Part shown: positions 1 through 7,903 of the stretch, in pieces
Numbering within the stretch: the first letter of the stretch is position 1
How the letters are laid out: each line of letters starts with the position of its first letter
Origin: a virus
IMG/VR virus record: IMGVR_UViG_3300027832_000037
Location: 1 to 43,736 of that record
Length of the DNA stretch: 43,736 nucleotides
Direction: 5' to 3' (one strand)
Position numbers and translations under genes: made by a program
Notes under the pieces: model-generated
Told to the model about the DNA's origin: nothing
What the model saw: the letters and a program-made list of their open reading frames with translations, nothing else
Database searches by the model: none

Positions 1-160
1 CCGTTTGAACCCAGAGCAATTAACCAACCTACAAGGCCGCGTCGGCCACCTAGATCGCGAAGTATCAGGACTTGTCCAGGGGCAGGCATCGCTCCAGGCA
101 ACGGTCGTCGGTCAAGGAACAGAGCTAAAGCGACTAAGCGCAGGCATCGACAAGCTGATA
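1..160. repeat. Terminal direct repeat, left copy
   Basis: These 160 bases recur at 43577-43736 with two differences: C17 against G43593 and A34 against C43610. The gene reading through the right copy continues in frame into the left copy, so the repeat marks closure of a circular or circularly permuted molecule of about 43,576 bp. True packaged terminal repeats would normally be identical, so strain variation or assembly error at contig ends is the likelier source of the mismatches. Confidence 0.93.
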
Positions 161-547
161 GACCTCTACGGCGCGCCTAGACCGCAAATACAGGTATGGG
201 CCACACTAGGCGGCTTCTTCGCCATACTAGGCATCATGCTAACGTTCATAGAGCTAAAATCGGACCCTATAGAAAAAGCGGTCCTCAACATCACCGAGCT
301 AAACCAGACTCAGAACAAAATACTCGGCGAGCGAGCCGTCACCCTGGGCAAGTTCGAAGCATGGCAGCACGAGCACACCTACAACGCAAGGCTCACAGAT
401 CAATACCTCATAGAACTACGGCAGCGAGTCAACGCAGCGGAAATAAAAGCAGCCGGAAACGAAGTGGCAGTCGAAAAGCTATCTAGCTATCTAAGCGACG
501 TGGACAAACTAGGATCTCGATCATGGATAAACAAACCCAGCGAATGA
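5..547 (+). CDS. XhlA/holin-like membrane protein, 3' part (5' end lies at 43548)
   Basis: The frame opens here at a TTG, but on the circular molecule it starts at GTG 43548, giving about 191 residues. The N-terminal half is a predicted coiled coil. It is followed by one hydrophobic segment (about residues 62-82 of this partial protein, containing WATLGGFFAILGIML) and a second charged helical region. One membrane span beside a coiled coil, directly ahead of lysis genes, resembles haemolysin XhlA-like phage proteins that work with holins at the inner membrane. The stop TGA (545-547) overlaps an ATG at 544 in the next gene. The lysis role is inferred from position; a structural role is possible. 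Confidence 0.7.
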   Translation: MNPEQLTNLQGRVGHLDREVSGLVQGQASLQATVVGQGTELKRLSAGIDKLIDLYGAPRPQIQVWATLGGFFAILGIMLTFIELKSDPIEKAVLNITELNQTQNKILGERAVTLGKFEAWQHEHTYNARLTDQYLIELRQRVNAAEIKAAGNEVAVEKLSSYLSDVDKLGSRSWINKPSE

Positions 548-1128
548 GCGGACTAACCTACGAGCACCTCCGGAAGGTGCAGGCCCAGCTCGGCCATGCA
601 TTCTTCGATAATGGAGATTTCAATCTAAATATCATCGGCGTTCGCACCGACGATAATCGGAGCAACCTATTCAACGACTGGATCGTGCTCGCCTTCCGGC
701 AGTTCGACCACCCGCAATTGATGGTCTTTGCCGCCACCACCGACCCAGGCACCTACTGGCGGCAGAACCCCATGAACGTAAAAGGCACCGCGATAGTGGT
801 CCCAGGGCAATACCGCAGCGTTTGGAGCATAGGCAAGCACCGCGGGAAATACGAGGCGCTAGTCCAGCGCGGCCCAATCAAGGTCTACAGGGACAACAAC
901 AAAGACGAAGTGCTCGACTTCACCCAGGAGGAGACCGGCTACTTCGGAATAAACCTCCACGAAGCCAGCGCCGAGAGCAACGAGATCGGAAAGTGGAGCG
1001 CCGGCTGCCAAGTCATATCCCGACGCGCCGACTACAGCCTTCTAATGGCTATCGTAAACCGAGCGGCAAAGGAACATGGGCCCAAATTCTCCTACACGCT
1101 ACTCACCGAGCGCCACCTTTGGGGTTAA
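523..1128 (+). CDS. L,D-transpeptidase (YkuD)-like protein, candidate endolysin
   Basis: This 201-residue protein has a His near 146 (GINLHEAS) followed by KWSAGCQVI with Cys 162. That recalls the His...S-x-GC active-site pattern of YkuD-type L,D-transpeptidases, which act on peptidoglycan stem peptides through a catalytic Cys. There is no signal peptide. It sits between an XhlA-like gene and holin/spanin genes, where a phage lysin is expected, and no lysozyme, amidase or peptidase fold is visible elsewhere in the lysis cluster. I infer it attacks cell-wall cross-links or stem peptides. Two starts are possible: ATG 523, used here, or ATG 544, which overlaps the previous stop as ATGA. The fold assignment is by motif only. 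Confidence 0.6.
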   Translation: MDKQTQRMSGLTYEHLRKVQAQLGHAFFDNGDFNLNIIGVRTDDNRSNLFNDWIVLAFRQFDHPQLMVFAATTDPGTYWRQNPMNVKGTAIVVPGQYRSVWSIGKHRGKYEALVQRGPIKVYRDNNKDEVLDFTQEETGYFGINLHEASAESNEIGKWSAGCQVISRRADYSLLMAIVNRAAKEHGPKFSYTLLTERHLWG

Positions 1129-1132
1129 ACCA

Positions 1133-1408
1133 GTGCCACCACATGACGACAAGTTCCGGTCGCGCAAATGGCAGCTATCAGCAGGCACCCAGGTATTCAG
1201 CACCATAGCGCTGGTATTTGGCTGGCTAGACGGAGCCGACTATAGCGCCATCACCCAGGCCAACATTGTCGCCTACAGTTTCGCCAACGCAGCCGAGTAC
1301 TTCACCGACGTCAAAAAAGCCCAGGCCGAAGCCGAGCTATTCAGCCAGGAGCCAAAGAAGGGCACCGACGAAAGCTGGGACCCCGAGGACGACGAAAAAC
1401 CACAATGA
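1133..1408 (+). CDS. Holin-like small membrane protein
   Basis: I chose GTG 1133, four bases after the upstream stop, because longer in-frame starts would lie inside the preceding gene. The 91-residue product has a short basic N terminus (KFRSRKWQ), one hydrophobic stretch (about residues 17-33, around VFSTIALVFGWL), a second moderately hydrophobic segment after an Asp turn (about 41-56), and a highly acidic C terminus. Phage holins commonly look like this. It overlaps the Rz-like gene by ATGA at 1405. Holin is the best guess from size, membrane segments and neighbours. Confidence 0.6.
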   Translation: MPPHDDKFRSRKWQLSAGTQVFSTIALVFGWLDGADYSAITQANIVAYSFANAAEYFTDVKKAQAEAELFSQEPKKGTDESWDPEDDEKPQ

Positions 1409-1779
1409 TCGCCGGCGTGCTAACATTCTTCTCCGGAGCAAAATGGTGGATCGCCGCCATAGCCGCAACAGGCCTGGGCCTCTACGGCTACGGATACCAC
1501 CAGGGAACAACAAACCAACTCCAGAAAATCAACATCGCCCAGGCCGGACAAATGGCAGAAGCCATAGAAACACTCGAGTCTTTCCAGAAAAAGACCATCG
1601 GCATCATGCGCGACGTACAGCAGACCAACGAGGAGCTAAACCGCAATGTCCAGAATATCAAGCGCCCTAGCGTTTCTAATTGCGACCTCGGGCCTGATTG
1701 GTTGCGCGCAGTCACCGCCAGCGTGCGTGAAGCTAACAGTGCCGGAGCCGCTGCTAGAGCCGACGCCGCCGCTAATTGA
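1405..1779 (+). CDS. Rz-like inner-membrane spanin (i-spanin)
   Basis: This 124-residue protein has an N-terminal membrane anchor (about residues 12-30, WWIAAIAATGLGLYGYGY) followed by a periplasmic helical region rich in Gln, Glu and Asn. That is the arrangement of Rz i-spanins, which span the periplasm and fuse inner and outer membranes in the last step of lysis. The Rz1-like gene begins inside it in another frame, the classic nested spanin layout, which strongly supports both calls. It starts by ATGA overlap with the holin-like gene. The C terminus is Ala-rich. Confidence 0.82.
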   Translation: MIAGVLTFFSGAKWWIAAIAATGLGLYGYGYHQGTTNQLQKINIAQAGQMAEAIETLESFQKKTIGIMRDVQQTNEELNRNVQNIKRPSVSNCDLGPDWLRAVTASVREANSAGAAARADAAAN

Positions 1780-1918
1780 ACCACCGACCGACAACGACCT
1801 AGACGTACTCGACGCAATGATTGAAAATAACCGGCGCGCCGGTATTTGCTTCACCAGGAACGCGGAGCTCGTCCGAACGATCAAAGCGATCCAGTCCGAG
1901 CCCGCACCCGCCAAGTAA
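1646..1918 (+). CDS. Rz1-like outer-membrane spanin lipoprotein (o-spanin)
   Basis: This 90-residue product is encoded largely within the Rz-like gene in a different frame and runs 139 bases past its end. The N terminus is a lipoprotein signal peptide (MSRISSALAFLIATSG) ending in a lipobox LIGC with Cys 20 as the lipidated residue. A proline-rich stretch (PEPLLEPTPPLIEPP) follows, typical of Rz1. As the outer-membrane partner of the i-spanin it completes Gram-negative lysis. Its C-terminal extension of about 45 residues beyond the proline-rich part is longer than in classical Rz1. It implies a host with an outer membrane. Confidence 0.85.
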   Translation: MSRISSALAFLIATSGLIGCAQSPPACVKLTVPEPLLEPTPPLIEPPTDNDLDVLDAMIENNRRAGICFTRNAELVRTIKAIQSEPAPAK

Positions 1919-1976
1919 TACACCGCAGCACCCAAACCCATAACCTCGCCGGAACCACCGGCCTGCAGGAGCCCGC

Positions 1977-4292
1977 ATGACCGACTGGAAAAACAGAATC
2001 ACCGGAAGCGGCACCGAGGACCCCGAGCAGCTACTAGCCAACCCGCACAACTTCCGCTACCACCCAAAGCACCAGCAAGATGCGCTAGCCGGCGTGCTAA
2101 ATGAAATCGGCTGGATTCAGGACGTCATAGTCAACACCACCACCGGCCACATCATCGACGGCCACCTCCGCGTTCAGTTAGCCATGAGCCGGAGCGAGCG
2201 CGTGCCGGTAAAATACGTCGAGCTATCCGAGAACGAGGAGCGGATCGCGCTAGCAGCAATAGACCCAATATCAGCACTCGCCACCCAGGACCAGGGACTA
2301 CTAGACGACCTAATCGAAGGCATACACAGCGTCGGCGATATGGCCGCGAACGCATTTCTCCAAAGCCTACTATCCGACGACGGTCCGGACTTCGGAGGCG
2401 GGCAGCAGGAGGAAGCGCGCCAAGGACTACAGCAGCGCTTCCTCGTCCCGCCATTCAGCGTGCTAGACGCCAAGCAGGGCTACTGGAAGGACCGCAAGAA
2501 CCTATGGCTACAACTAGGCATCCAGTCAGAACTAGGCCGCGGCAACGAGGGCGACAAAACAGAGCGCGGCCTAACCTACGCCGTCAGCAGCCAGCCTCCA
2601 GGCGTTTACGAATTCAAAAACAAGGTAGAAGCCCAGCGCGGGCGCAAGCTAACCTGGCAGGAGTTCGTCGAGGAATTCCCCGAGGAGATAACGCTAACCG
2701 GAACAAGCATATTCGACCCGGTGCTAACCGAGATAAGCTACTCATGGTTTTGCCCTCCAGGCGGCGCGATCCTAGACCCGTTCGCCGGCGGCAGCGTCCG
2801 CGGATTGGTCGCAGGATTCCTCGGCTACAACTACACCGGCATCGACCTACGCGGCGAGCAGATACAGGCTAACCGACAACAGGCCTTCAAAATACTCGGA
2901 GCCCAAACACCAGGGAAGCCGGCGGCAGACCTACCACCAACCAGAATCCAGGAGCACGACGGCATCCGAGTACTCCGCGACGACGATGTATTCGGCGGCA
3001 CCAAACGAAGGGCGCTAGAGCGAGTGCTCGCCGCCTCTCCCGAGACCACCTTCGTGTACGCCACACCGGCCTATGGTTTCGCGCAAATAGCGCTAGCGGC
3101 CGCAGCCAGGGCAACAGGGAAGCAAGCGCATATATTCGTCGCAGGCCGACGCAAAAAGCCGCACGCCAGGACCGAAGCCGCAGCGCGAGCCGGAGCAGTA
3201 GTCCACGAAGTCGACGCGAGATACCTAATCGCCACCCAAAAGGCCGCCCGAGACTTCGCCGAGGAGACCGGCGCGCACTACATCGAATTCGGCCTAGATA
3301 ACCAGGACTTCATCGACGCCATAGCGGCCGTCGCGCTAGAGACCGGAGAAACACCGACCGAAGTCTGGACCGTAGCAGGAAGCGGCGTCCTAACCAGGGC
3401 GCTACAGCAGGCTTGGCCTGACGCTGAATTCCACGCGGTAGCCATAGGCAAAGACCCCCAGGTCGGAAGGGCTAAGCTATACGAGGCTCCGGAAAAGTTC
3501 GAGGACCCAGCAAAACAGCCGCCGCCTTTCGAGTCATGCAACAACTACGACGCCAAAGCCTGGAGATTCATCAAGGAGCACGCCAGCGAAGGCGCATTAT
3601 TCTGGAACGTAGCAGGCGACGTCGGCACATTCGATATAATGCGACAGGCCCAGGGAGAGCCGCGATGGATCGAAGGCGACTCCAGGGAAGTCCGAAAACA
3701 CGCCCCAGGCGAATACGATATGGTTTTTAGTTGCCCTCCATACGCCGACCTGGAAGTCTACAGCGACGACCCGAAGGACCTATCGACCCTCGAATATCAC
3801 GAATTTATAGCGGCCTACACCCACATAATCGGCGAAAGCTGCAAAATGCTAAAGGACAACAGATTCGCGGTATTCGTAGTCGGCGAAGTACGAGACCCCA
3901 AAGGGCGTTACAGGGGTTTCGTCCAGGATACCATTGCGGCCTTCCAGGCGGCCGGCCTTCACTACTACAACGAGGCGGTGCTGCTTACCAACATAGGAAG
4001 CAACGCCATGCGCGCCGGCGGTATGTTCAGCAGCAGCCGGAAGCTAGCGAAAGGGCACCAGAACGCGCTGGTATTCGCAAAAGGCGAGCCCAGCCTGGGC
4101 GACATAAAGGGACTCAGCAAAGCGGTCGCAGACCACTTCAAAGTGCACCGCACAGTATTTCAGGCATACGACAACGTCATGGTATTTTGTAAAGGAGACC
4201 CGAAGCTAGCCACCGAGACCATCGGCGAAGTGAAAACCGTAGACCTAGAGGCGCTGCAGCTAGCGGCGATGGATTCAGAACTTAACCTATAG
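1977..4292 (+). CDS. ParB-like domain / DNA methyltransferase with an inserted PLP-type-II-like domain
   Basis: The 771-residue protein appears to contain three units. Residues about 14-100 are a ParB/Srx-like N-terminal domain (TGHIIDGHLRVQLA at 56-69). An AdoMet-methyltransferase core follows, with motif I (LDPFAGG, 266-272) and, far downstream, a CPPY catalytic motif (586-589), then a long C-terminal part shared with methylase-like phage proteins. Between the motifs, about 325-550, lies a region resembling fold-type-II PLP enzymes such as ACC deaminase and threonine synthase: GGTK (Lys 343, possible Schiff-base lysine), an alternating region YGFAQIALAAAARATGKQA, and a glycine loop TVAGSG (465-470) like the phosphate-binding loop. 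The methylase part fits adenine-N6 or cytosine-N4 chemistry. The PLP-like unit suggests amino-acid-derived base modification, which is inference. RBS AGGAG precedes ATG 1977. Confidence 0.72.
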   Translation: MTDWKNRITGSGTEDPEQLLANPHNFRYHPKHQQDALAGVLNEIGWIQDVIVNTTTGHIIDGHLRVQLAMSRSERVPVKYVELSENEERIALAAIDPISALATQDQGLLDDLIEGIHSVGDMAANAFLQSLLSDDGPDFGGGQQEEARQGLQQRFLVPPFSVLDAKQGYWKDRKNLWLQLGIQSELGRGNEGDKTERGLTYAVSSQPPGVYEFKNKVEAQRGRKLTWQEFVEEFPEEITLTGTSIFDPVLTEISYSWFCPPGGAILDPFAGGSVRGLVAGFLGYNYTGIDLRGEQIQANRQQAFKILGAQTPGKPAADLPPTRIQEHDGIRVLRDDDVFGGTKRRALERVLAASPETTFVYATPAYGFAQIALAAAARATGKQAHIFVAGRRKKPHARTEAAARAGAVVHEVDARYLIATQKAARDFAEETGAHYIEFGLDNQDFIDAIAAVALETGETPTEVWTVAGSGVLTRALQQAWPDAEFHAVAIGKDPQVGRAKLYEAPEKFEDPAKQPPPFESCNNYDAKAWRFIKEHASEGALFWNVAGDVGTFDIMRQAQGEPRWIEGDSREVRKHAPGEYDMVFSCPPYADLEVYSDDPKDLSTLEYHEFIAAYTHIIGESCKMLKDNRFAVFVVGEVRDPKGRYRGFVQDTIAAFQAAGLHYYNEAVLLTNIGSNAMRAGGMFSSSRKLAKGHQNALVFAKGEPSLGDIKGLSKAVADHFKVHRTVFQAYDNVMVFCKGDPKLATETIGEVKTVDLEALQLAAMDSELNL

Positions 4293-4302
4293 AGACTGAA
4301 CG

Positions 4303-4782
4303 ATGGCGCAAACCATGAAGCAGAAATTCACAATGGCGCAAAAGCGAGAAATGGCCGTGAGCCTAATGCTGGCGGGCCTTTCATTGAAACAGATAGGCGA
4401 GCAGATAGGCGTCAGCAAGACCCGAGCGCATCAGCTCGTTCAGGAGGCGTTCAGCGAGTACGAACTACGGACACAGCAGACCATCGACAACCTACGAACC
4501 CGCCAATTGATGAGAATAAACATCCTCATGCAGGCGATATGGACGAAGGCGAAAGGCGGCGCGCTAGAGCATATCGACCGATGGGAAAAGCTAGCACGCC
4601 AGGAGGCCGCAATCGGAGGATTCAAAGCGCCGGACAAGATCGCAAACACCGACAGCAAGGGCCGCGACCTACCCAGGCCCGAGGACGATTACGACAACAT
4701 GACCGTCGAGGAGCTAGAGAATCGGATCAAGGAACTAGAGGCCAAAACGATAGGACGCCATGACGGCCCAACAACGCACTGA
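4303..4782 (+). CDS. Terminase small subunit-like, helix-turn-helix
   Basis: This 159-residue protein carries an N-terminal helix-turn-helix (about residues 17-50, with LSLKQIGEQIGVSKTRAHQL), a helical middle that could oligomerise, and an acidic C terminus. It lies immediately before the large terminase subunit and overlaps it by 23 bases in another frame. Small terminase subunits bind phage DNA and present it to the motor. Sequence conservation in this family is weak, so the call rests on the HTH plus position. Confidence 0.78.
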   Translation: MAQTMKQKFTMAQKREMAVSLMLAGLSLKQIGEQIGVSKTRAHQLVQEAFSEYELRTQQTIDNLRTRQLMRINILMQAIWTKAKGGALEHIDRWEKLARQEAAIGGFKAPDKIANTDSKGRDLPRPEDDYDNMTVEELENRIKELEAKTIGRHDGPTTH

Positions 4783-6376
4783 TTCGCTTGTCCAGATAGT
4801 AAAGGCAAAGGAGGCGCTATACAGAAAGCAGGCCGCGAGCCACCTCGACACCTTTTGCCGATACGTCAAAATCCCAGGCGCGCCGCTTAACGACGACGAG
4901 GACTGCGAGGAGTTCTATCCGGACAGAGTAACGCCCGCGGAGCACCACACCCTACTCAACAGCAAGCTCCAGGAAGTAAACGACGGAACCATAAAGCGCC
5001 TAATGGTATTCATGCCACCAGGGAGCGCCAAAAGCACCTACGTCAGCGTAACTTTCCCGCCGTTCTACATGGCAAACCACCCAAACGAGCCGGTCATTCT
5101 AACCAGCTACGGCAGCCAGCTAGCGGACAAGTTCGGCCGGAAGGGCCGGCAGCTAACCAGCTCGCCTGAGTTCAAAAACCTCTACAAGACCGAGCTCCGC
5201 TCCGGCAACAGGGCAGCCAACGACTGGAGCCTAACCAACGACGCCACGTTTATGTGCGGCGGCATACTATCCGGCCTAACCGGCAACAGGGCCAAGCTAA
5301 TCATCGTAGACGACCCCGTCCAGGGAAGGGAGCAGGCCGACTCGCAGGTCATACGGGACAAAACGTGGGACGCCTACCAGGACGACCTCACCACCCGACT
5401 AAAACCGGAAGGCGCAATCGTTATCGTCCAGACCCGCTGGCACGAGGACGATCTAAGCGGCCGAATATTGCCGGAGGAGTGGGATGGGCAGAGCGGCTGG
5501 ATCGAAAGCCGCACCGGCGAGCCCTGGTACGTCCTATGCCTAGAGGCCGAGTGCACCAGGGACGACGACCCGCTCGGGCGTGAGGCAGGCGAATATCTAT
5601 GGACCGACTGGTTCACGCCGGCGCATTGGCAGCGTGAAAAGCGCAACAGGGGCAGCAGGAATTGGGCCGCCCTATACCAGCAACGACCGAAGCCAGCGGA
5701 AGGATCGCTCATACAGCGATCATGGATTCAGCGTTATGGCACACCGCCGGCCGAATTTTTACGAATAGTTCAATCCTGGGACACCGCGTACAAAGACAAG
5801 GAAATCAACGACCCGAGCGTCTGCCTAACCTGGGGCGAAACGCGGCAGGGCTACTATTTGCTAGACGTATTCAGGAAGCGCCTGCTATATCCAGACGTCA
5901 GGCGTTCCATGTACAGTTTGGGCATGAAGTGGAACCCGATAGCCGTTCTCATAGAGGACAAGGCAAGCGGGCAGTCGCTAATCCAGGAAGCACGCGAAGG
6001 CGTCAAAATACAGGAGGGGGAATGGTACACGCCGCCGGCCATTGCAATAGACCCGAAATCGCTCAACAAGACCGAGCGGCTAGTAGCAGTCTCCTCGATA
6101 GTAGAGGCCAAGCTCGTATATTTGCCCGAGTGGGCAGAGTGGCTGGTCGACTTCGAAAGCGAGCTATTCGGCTATCCGCTGGTTTCCAACGACGATCAAG
6201 TGGACGCATTCAGCCAATTCCTGAAATGGGCTCACAGTTCGAAAATGGCAGTAGACAGCCACAGCAGCGGAACGACCAGGGCAGGCTTCTCCGACACAGG
6301 CAGGAGCAGGCATTCAGCAACGGACGACCTAGACCTGGGCGTGCGCAGTAACAACGACTTCGGAGGGTACGAGTAA
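4760..6376 (+). CDS. Terminase large subunit (ATPase and nuclease)
   Basis: The 538-residue protein has the standard packaging-motor layout. The ATPase Walker A is PPGSAKST (residues 86-93) and Walker B is LIIVDDP (180-186). The C-terminal RNase H-fold nuclease has acidic residues at QSWDTAY (Asp 341), VLIEDKASG (Asp 400) and NDDQVDAF (Asp 478/479/482). It pumps DNA into the prohead through the portal and cuts it. The start overlaps the small subunit. The last 45 residues are Ser/Arg/Asp-rich and look disordered. The stop overlaps the portal start as TAATG, implying translational coupling. Confidence 0.95.
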   Translation: MTAQQRTDSLVQIVKAKEALYRKQAASHLDTFCRYVKIPGAPLNDDEDCEEFYPDRVTPAEHHTLLNSKLQEVNDGTIKRLMVFMPPGSAKSTYVSVTFPPFYMANHPNEPVILTSYGSQLADKFGRKGRQLTSSPEFKNLYKTELRSGNRAANDWSLTNDATFMCGGILSGLTGNRAKLIIVDDPVQGREQADSQVIRDKTWDAYQDDLTTRLKPEGAIVIVQTRWHEDDLSGRILPEEWDGQSGWIESRTGEPWYVLCLEAECTRDDDPLGREAGEYLWTDWFTPAHWQREKRNRGSRNWAALYQQRPKPAEGSLIQRSWIQRYGTPPAEFLRIVQSWDTAYKDKEINDPSVCLTWGETRQGYYLLDVFRKRLLYPDVRRSMYSLGMKWNPIAVLIEDKASGQSLIQEAREGVKIQEGEWYTPPAIAIDPKSLNKTERLVAVSSIVEAKLVYLPEWAEWLVDFESELFGYPLVSNDDQVDAFSQFLKWAHSSKMAVDSHSSGTTRAGFSDTGRSRHSATDDLDLGVRSNNDFGGYE

Positions 6377-7890
6377 TGGCTACCAAAAAGAAACCAGCAA
6401 AACCGCTGCAGCAGGAAATGGCGCACGACGATCACGGCTTCGCCATGAGCTACGCCTACACCCACATGCTAATCCAGAATCCGGACAGCGTGCTCAAAAG
6501 CCGCGGGCCCGACTTCAAGGTATACGACGAGCTCCTACGCGACGATCAGGTCAAGTCATGCTTTCAGCAGCGCCGCAGCGCGCTAACAAGTTCCACATGG
6601 AAAATTGATTCGGAAAGCGAATCGGCAACAGACAAAGCGGCCGCGGAATTCCTCCGGCAGCAGCTAGAGAAAGTTGGCTGGGACGACATAACCGACAAGA
6701 TGCTATACGGCGTATTCTACGGATTCAGCGTAGCGGAATTCATGTGGGGCATGACCGAGGACAACAAAGTCGGCCTCGACGCGATAAAGGTCCGCGACCG
6801 CTCCCGCTTCAAGTGGAACGTCGACAACCAGCTAATGCTAATGGACGACCTAAAGCACTCGCAGGGCCTCGTCATGCCGGAAAACAAGTTCTGGACCTAC
6901 GCCGCCGGCGCAAGCCACGACGACAATCCCTACGGCCAGGGCCTCGCGCACTCGCTTTATTGGCCGGTATTTTTTAAGCGCAACGACATAAAGTTCTGGC
7001 TCGTATTCCTTGAGAAATTCGGGATGCCAACCACCGCCATCAGAATACCCGACGGCCAAATGAACGACCCGGTACAGATACGCAAAGCCAAGTCGGCCCT
7101 CCAATCTATTCAGCAGGACAGCGGCGTCGTAATACCCGACAGCATGGTCATAGAGCTAATCGAGGCCGCCCGATCCGGAACCGCCGACTACGCCCAGCTA
7201 GCCGGAAAGATGGACGGCGCAATATCGAAAGTAATCCTATCGCAGACCATGACCACGGACAGCGGCAGCAGCCGATCCCAGGCCGAGGTGCACCAGGGCG
7301 TCGCCAACGACCTAACCGACGCAGACGGCGACCTAATAGCCGACAGCTTCAAGAGGACCGCCGGCAAGTGGCTAACCGAGTGGAACTTCCCAGGCGCAGG
7401 CGTGCCCTCGATAGTACGGGACACAGCGCCGCCGGAGGACCTCAATCATCGCGCCGAGCGCGACGCCAAAATCTACGCACTAGGCTACGACCCGACCCTC
7501 GAATACATCGAGGACACCTACGGCATGGGCTGGGAAAAGCGCAAGGAAGCCGTTGTCCCGCCGGCACTAATGACCGGAGGGCAAGGACCTATGCCCGCGG
7601 AGTTCGCCGAGATAAGCAGCCTCCTGGCAGCCAGGGCAGGGCACCGGAACGACCAGCAACTACTAGCAGACGCCGCGGCAGGGCTCGCCACCAAATACAA
7701 AGAGCTTTACGGCAAGCGGGTCGAGCAGCTCCTCGGATACCTAGAGGAGAACCAGGACTTCGAAACATTCAAAAAGCACATCGCCGACATGATGGAGGAG
7801 ACCGCGCCCCAGGAGATAGTCGACACCGTACAGCGGGCCACCGTAATGGGCAGGCTCCTCGGAATGCTCCGCGGAGAACGCAAAAATTAA
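6376..7890 (+). CDS. Mu gp29-like portal protein (DUF935)
   Basis: This 504-residue protein matches Mu-type DUF935 portals in length and character: a basic N terminus, an early region around DELLRDDQVKSCFQQRR typical of the family, and the core YGVFYGFSVAEFMW. The portal dodecamer forms the DNA channel at one capsid vertex and docks the terminase. It is flanked by TerL and MuF, the expected Mu-like order. The start ATG overlaps the TerL stop by one base. Confidence 0.92.
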   Translation: MATKKKPAKPLQQEMAHDDHGFAMSYAYTHMLIQNPDSVLKSRGPDFKVYDELLRDDQVKSCFQQRRSALTSSTWKIDSESESATDKAAAEFLRQQLEKVGWDDITDKMLYGVFYGFSVAEFMWGMTEDNKVGLDAIKVRDRSRFKWNVDNQLMLMDDLKHSQGLVMPENKFWTYAAGASHDDNPYGQGLAHSLYWPVFFKRNDIKFWLVFLEKFGMPTTAIRIPDGQMNDPVQIRKAKSALQSIQQDSGVVIPDSMVIELIEAARSGTADYAQLAGKMDGAISKVILSQTMTTDSGSSRSQAEVHQGVANDLTDADGDLIADSFKRTAGKWLTEWNFPGAGVPSIVRDTAPPEDLNHRAERDAKIYALGYDPTLEYIEDTYGMGWEKRKEAVVPPALMTGGQGPMPAEFAEISSLLAARAGHRNDQQLLADAAAGLATKYKELYGKRVEQLLGYLEENQDFETFKKHIADMMEETAPQEIVDTVQRATVMGRLLGMLRGERKN

Positions 7891-7903
7891 GATCGTCAAC
7901 TTC

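Noticed and set aside
1-160. Packaged direct terminal repeats as in T7-like phages
   Set aside because: The copies differ at two positions and the reading frame passes through the junction, which fits circular closure better.
2950-3640. Phosphoribosyltransferase domain in the methylase fusion
   Set aside because: The glycine loop lacks the acidic PRPP-motif residues; order of Lys, helix-strand block and GSG loop fits PLP type II better.
2887-4192. Alternative frames on both strands inside the methylase fusion
   Set aside because: They overlap a gene with clear domain motifs, have Arg/Pro-rich random composition and lack RBS.
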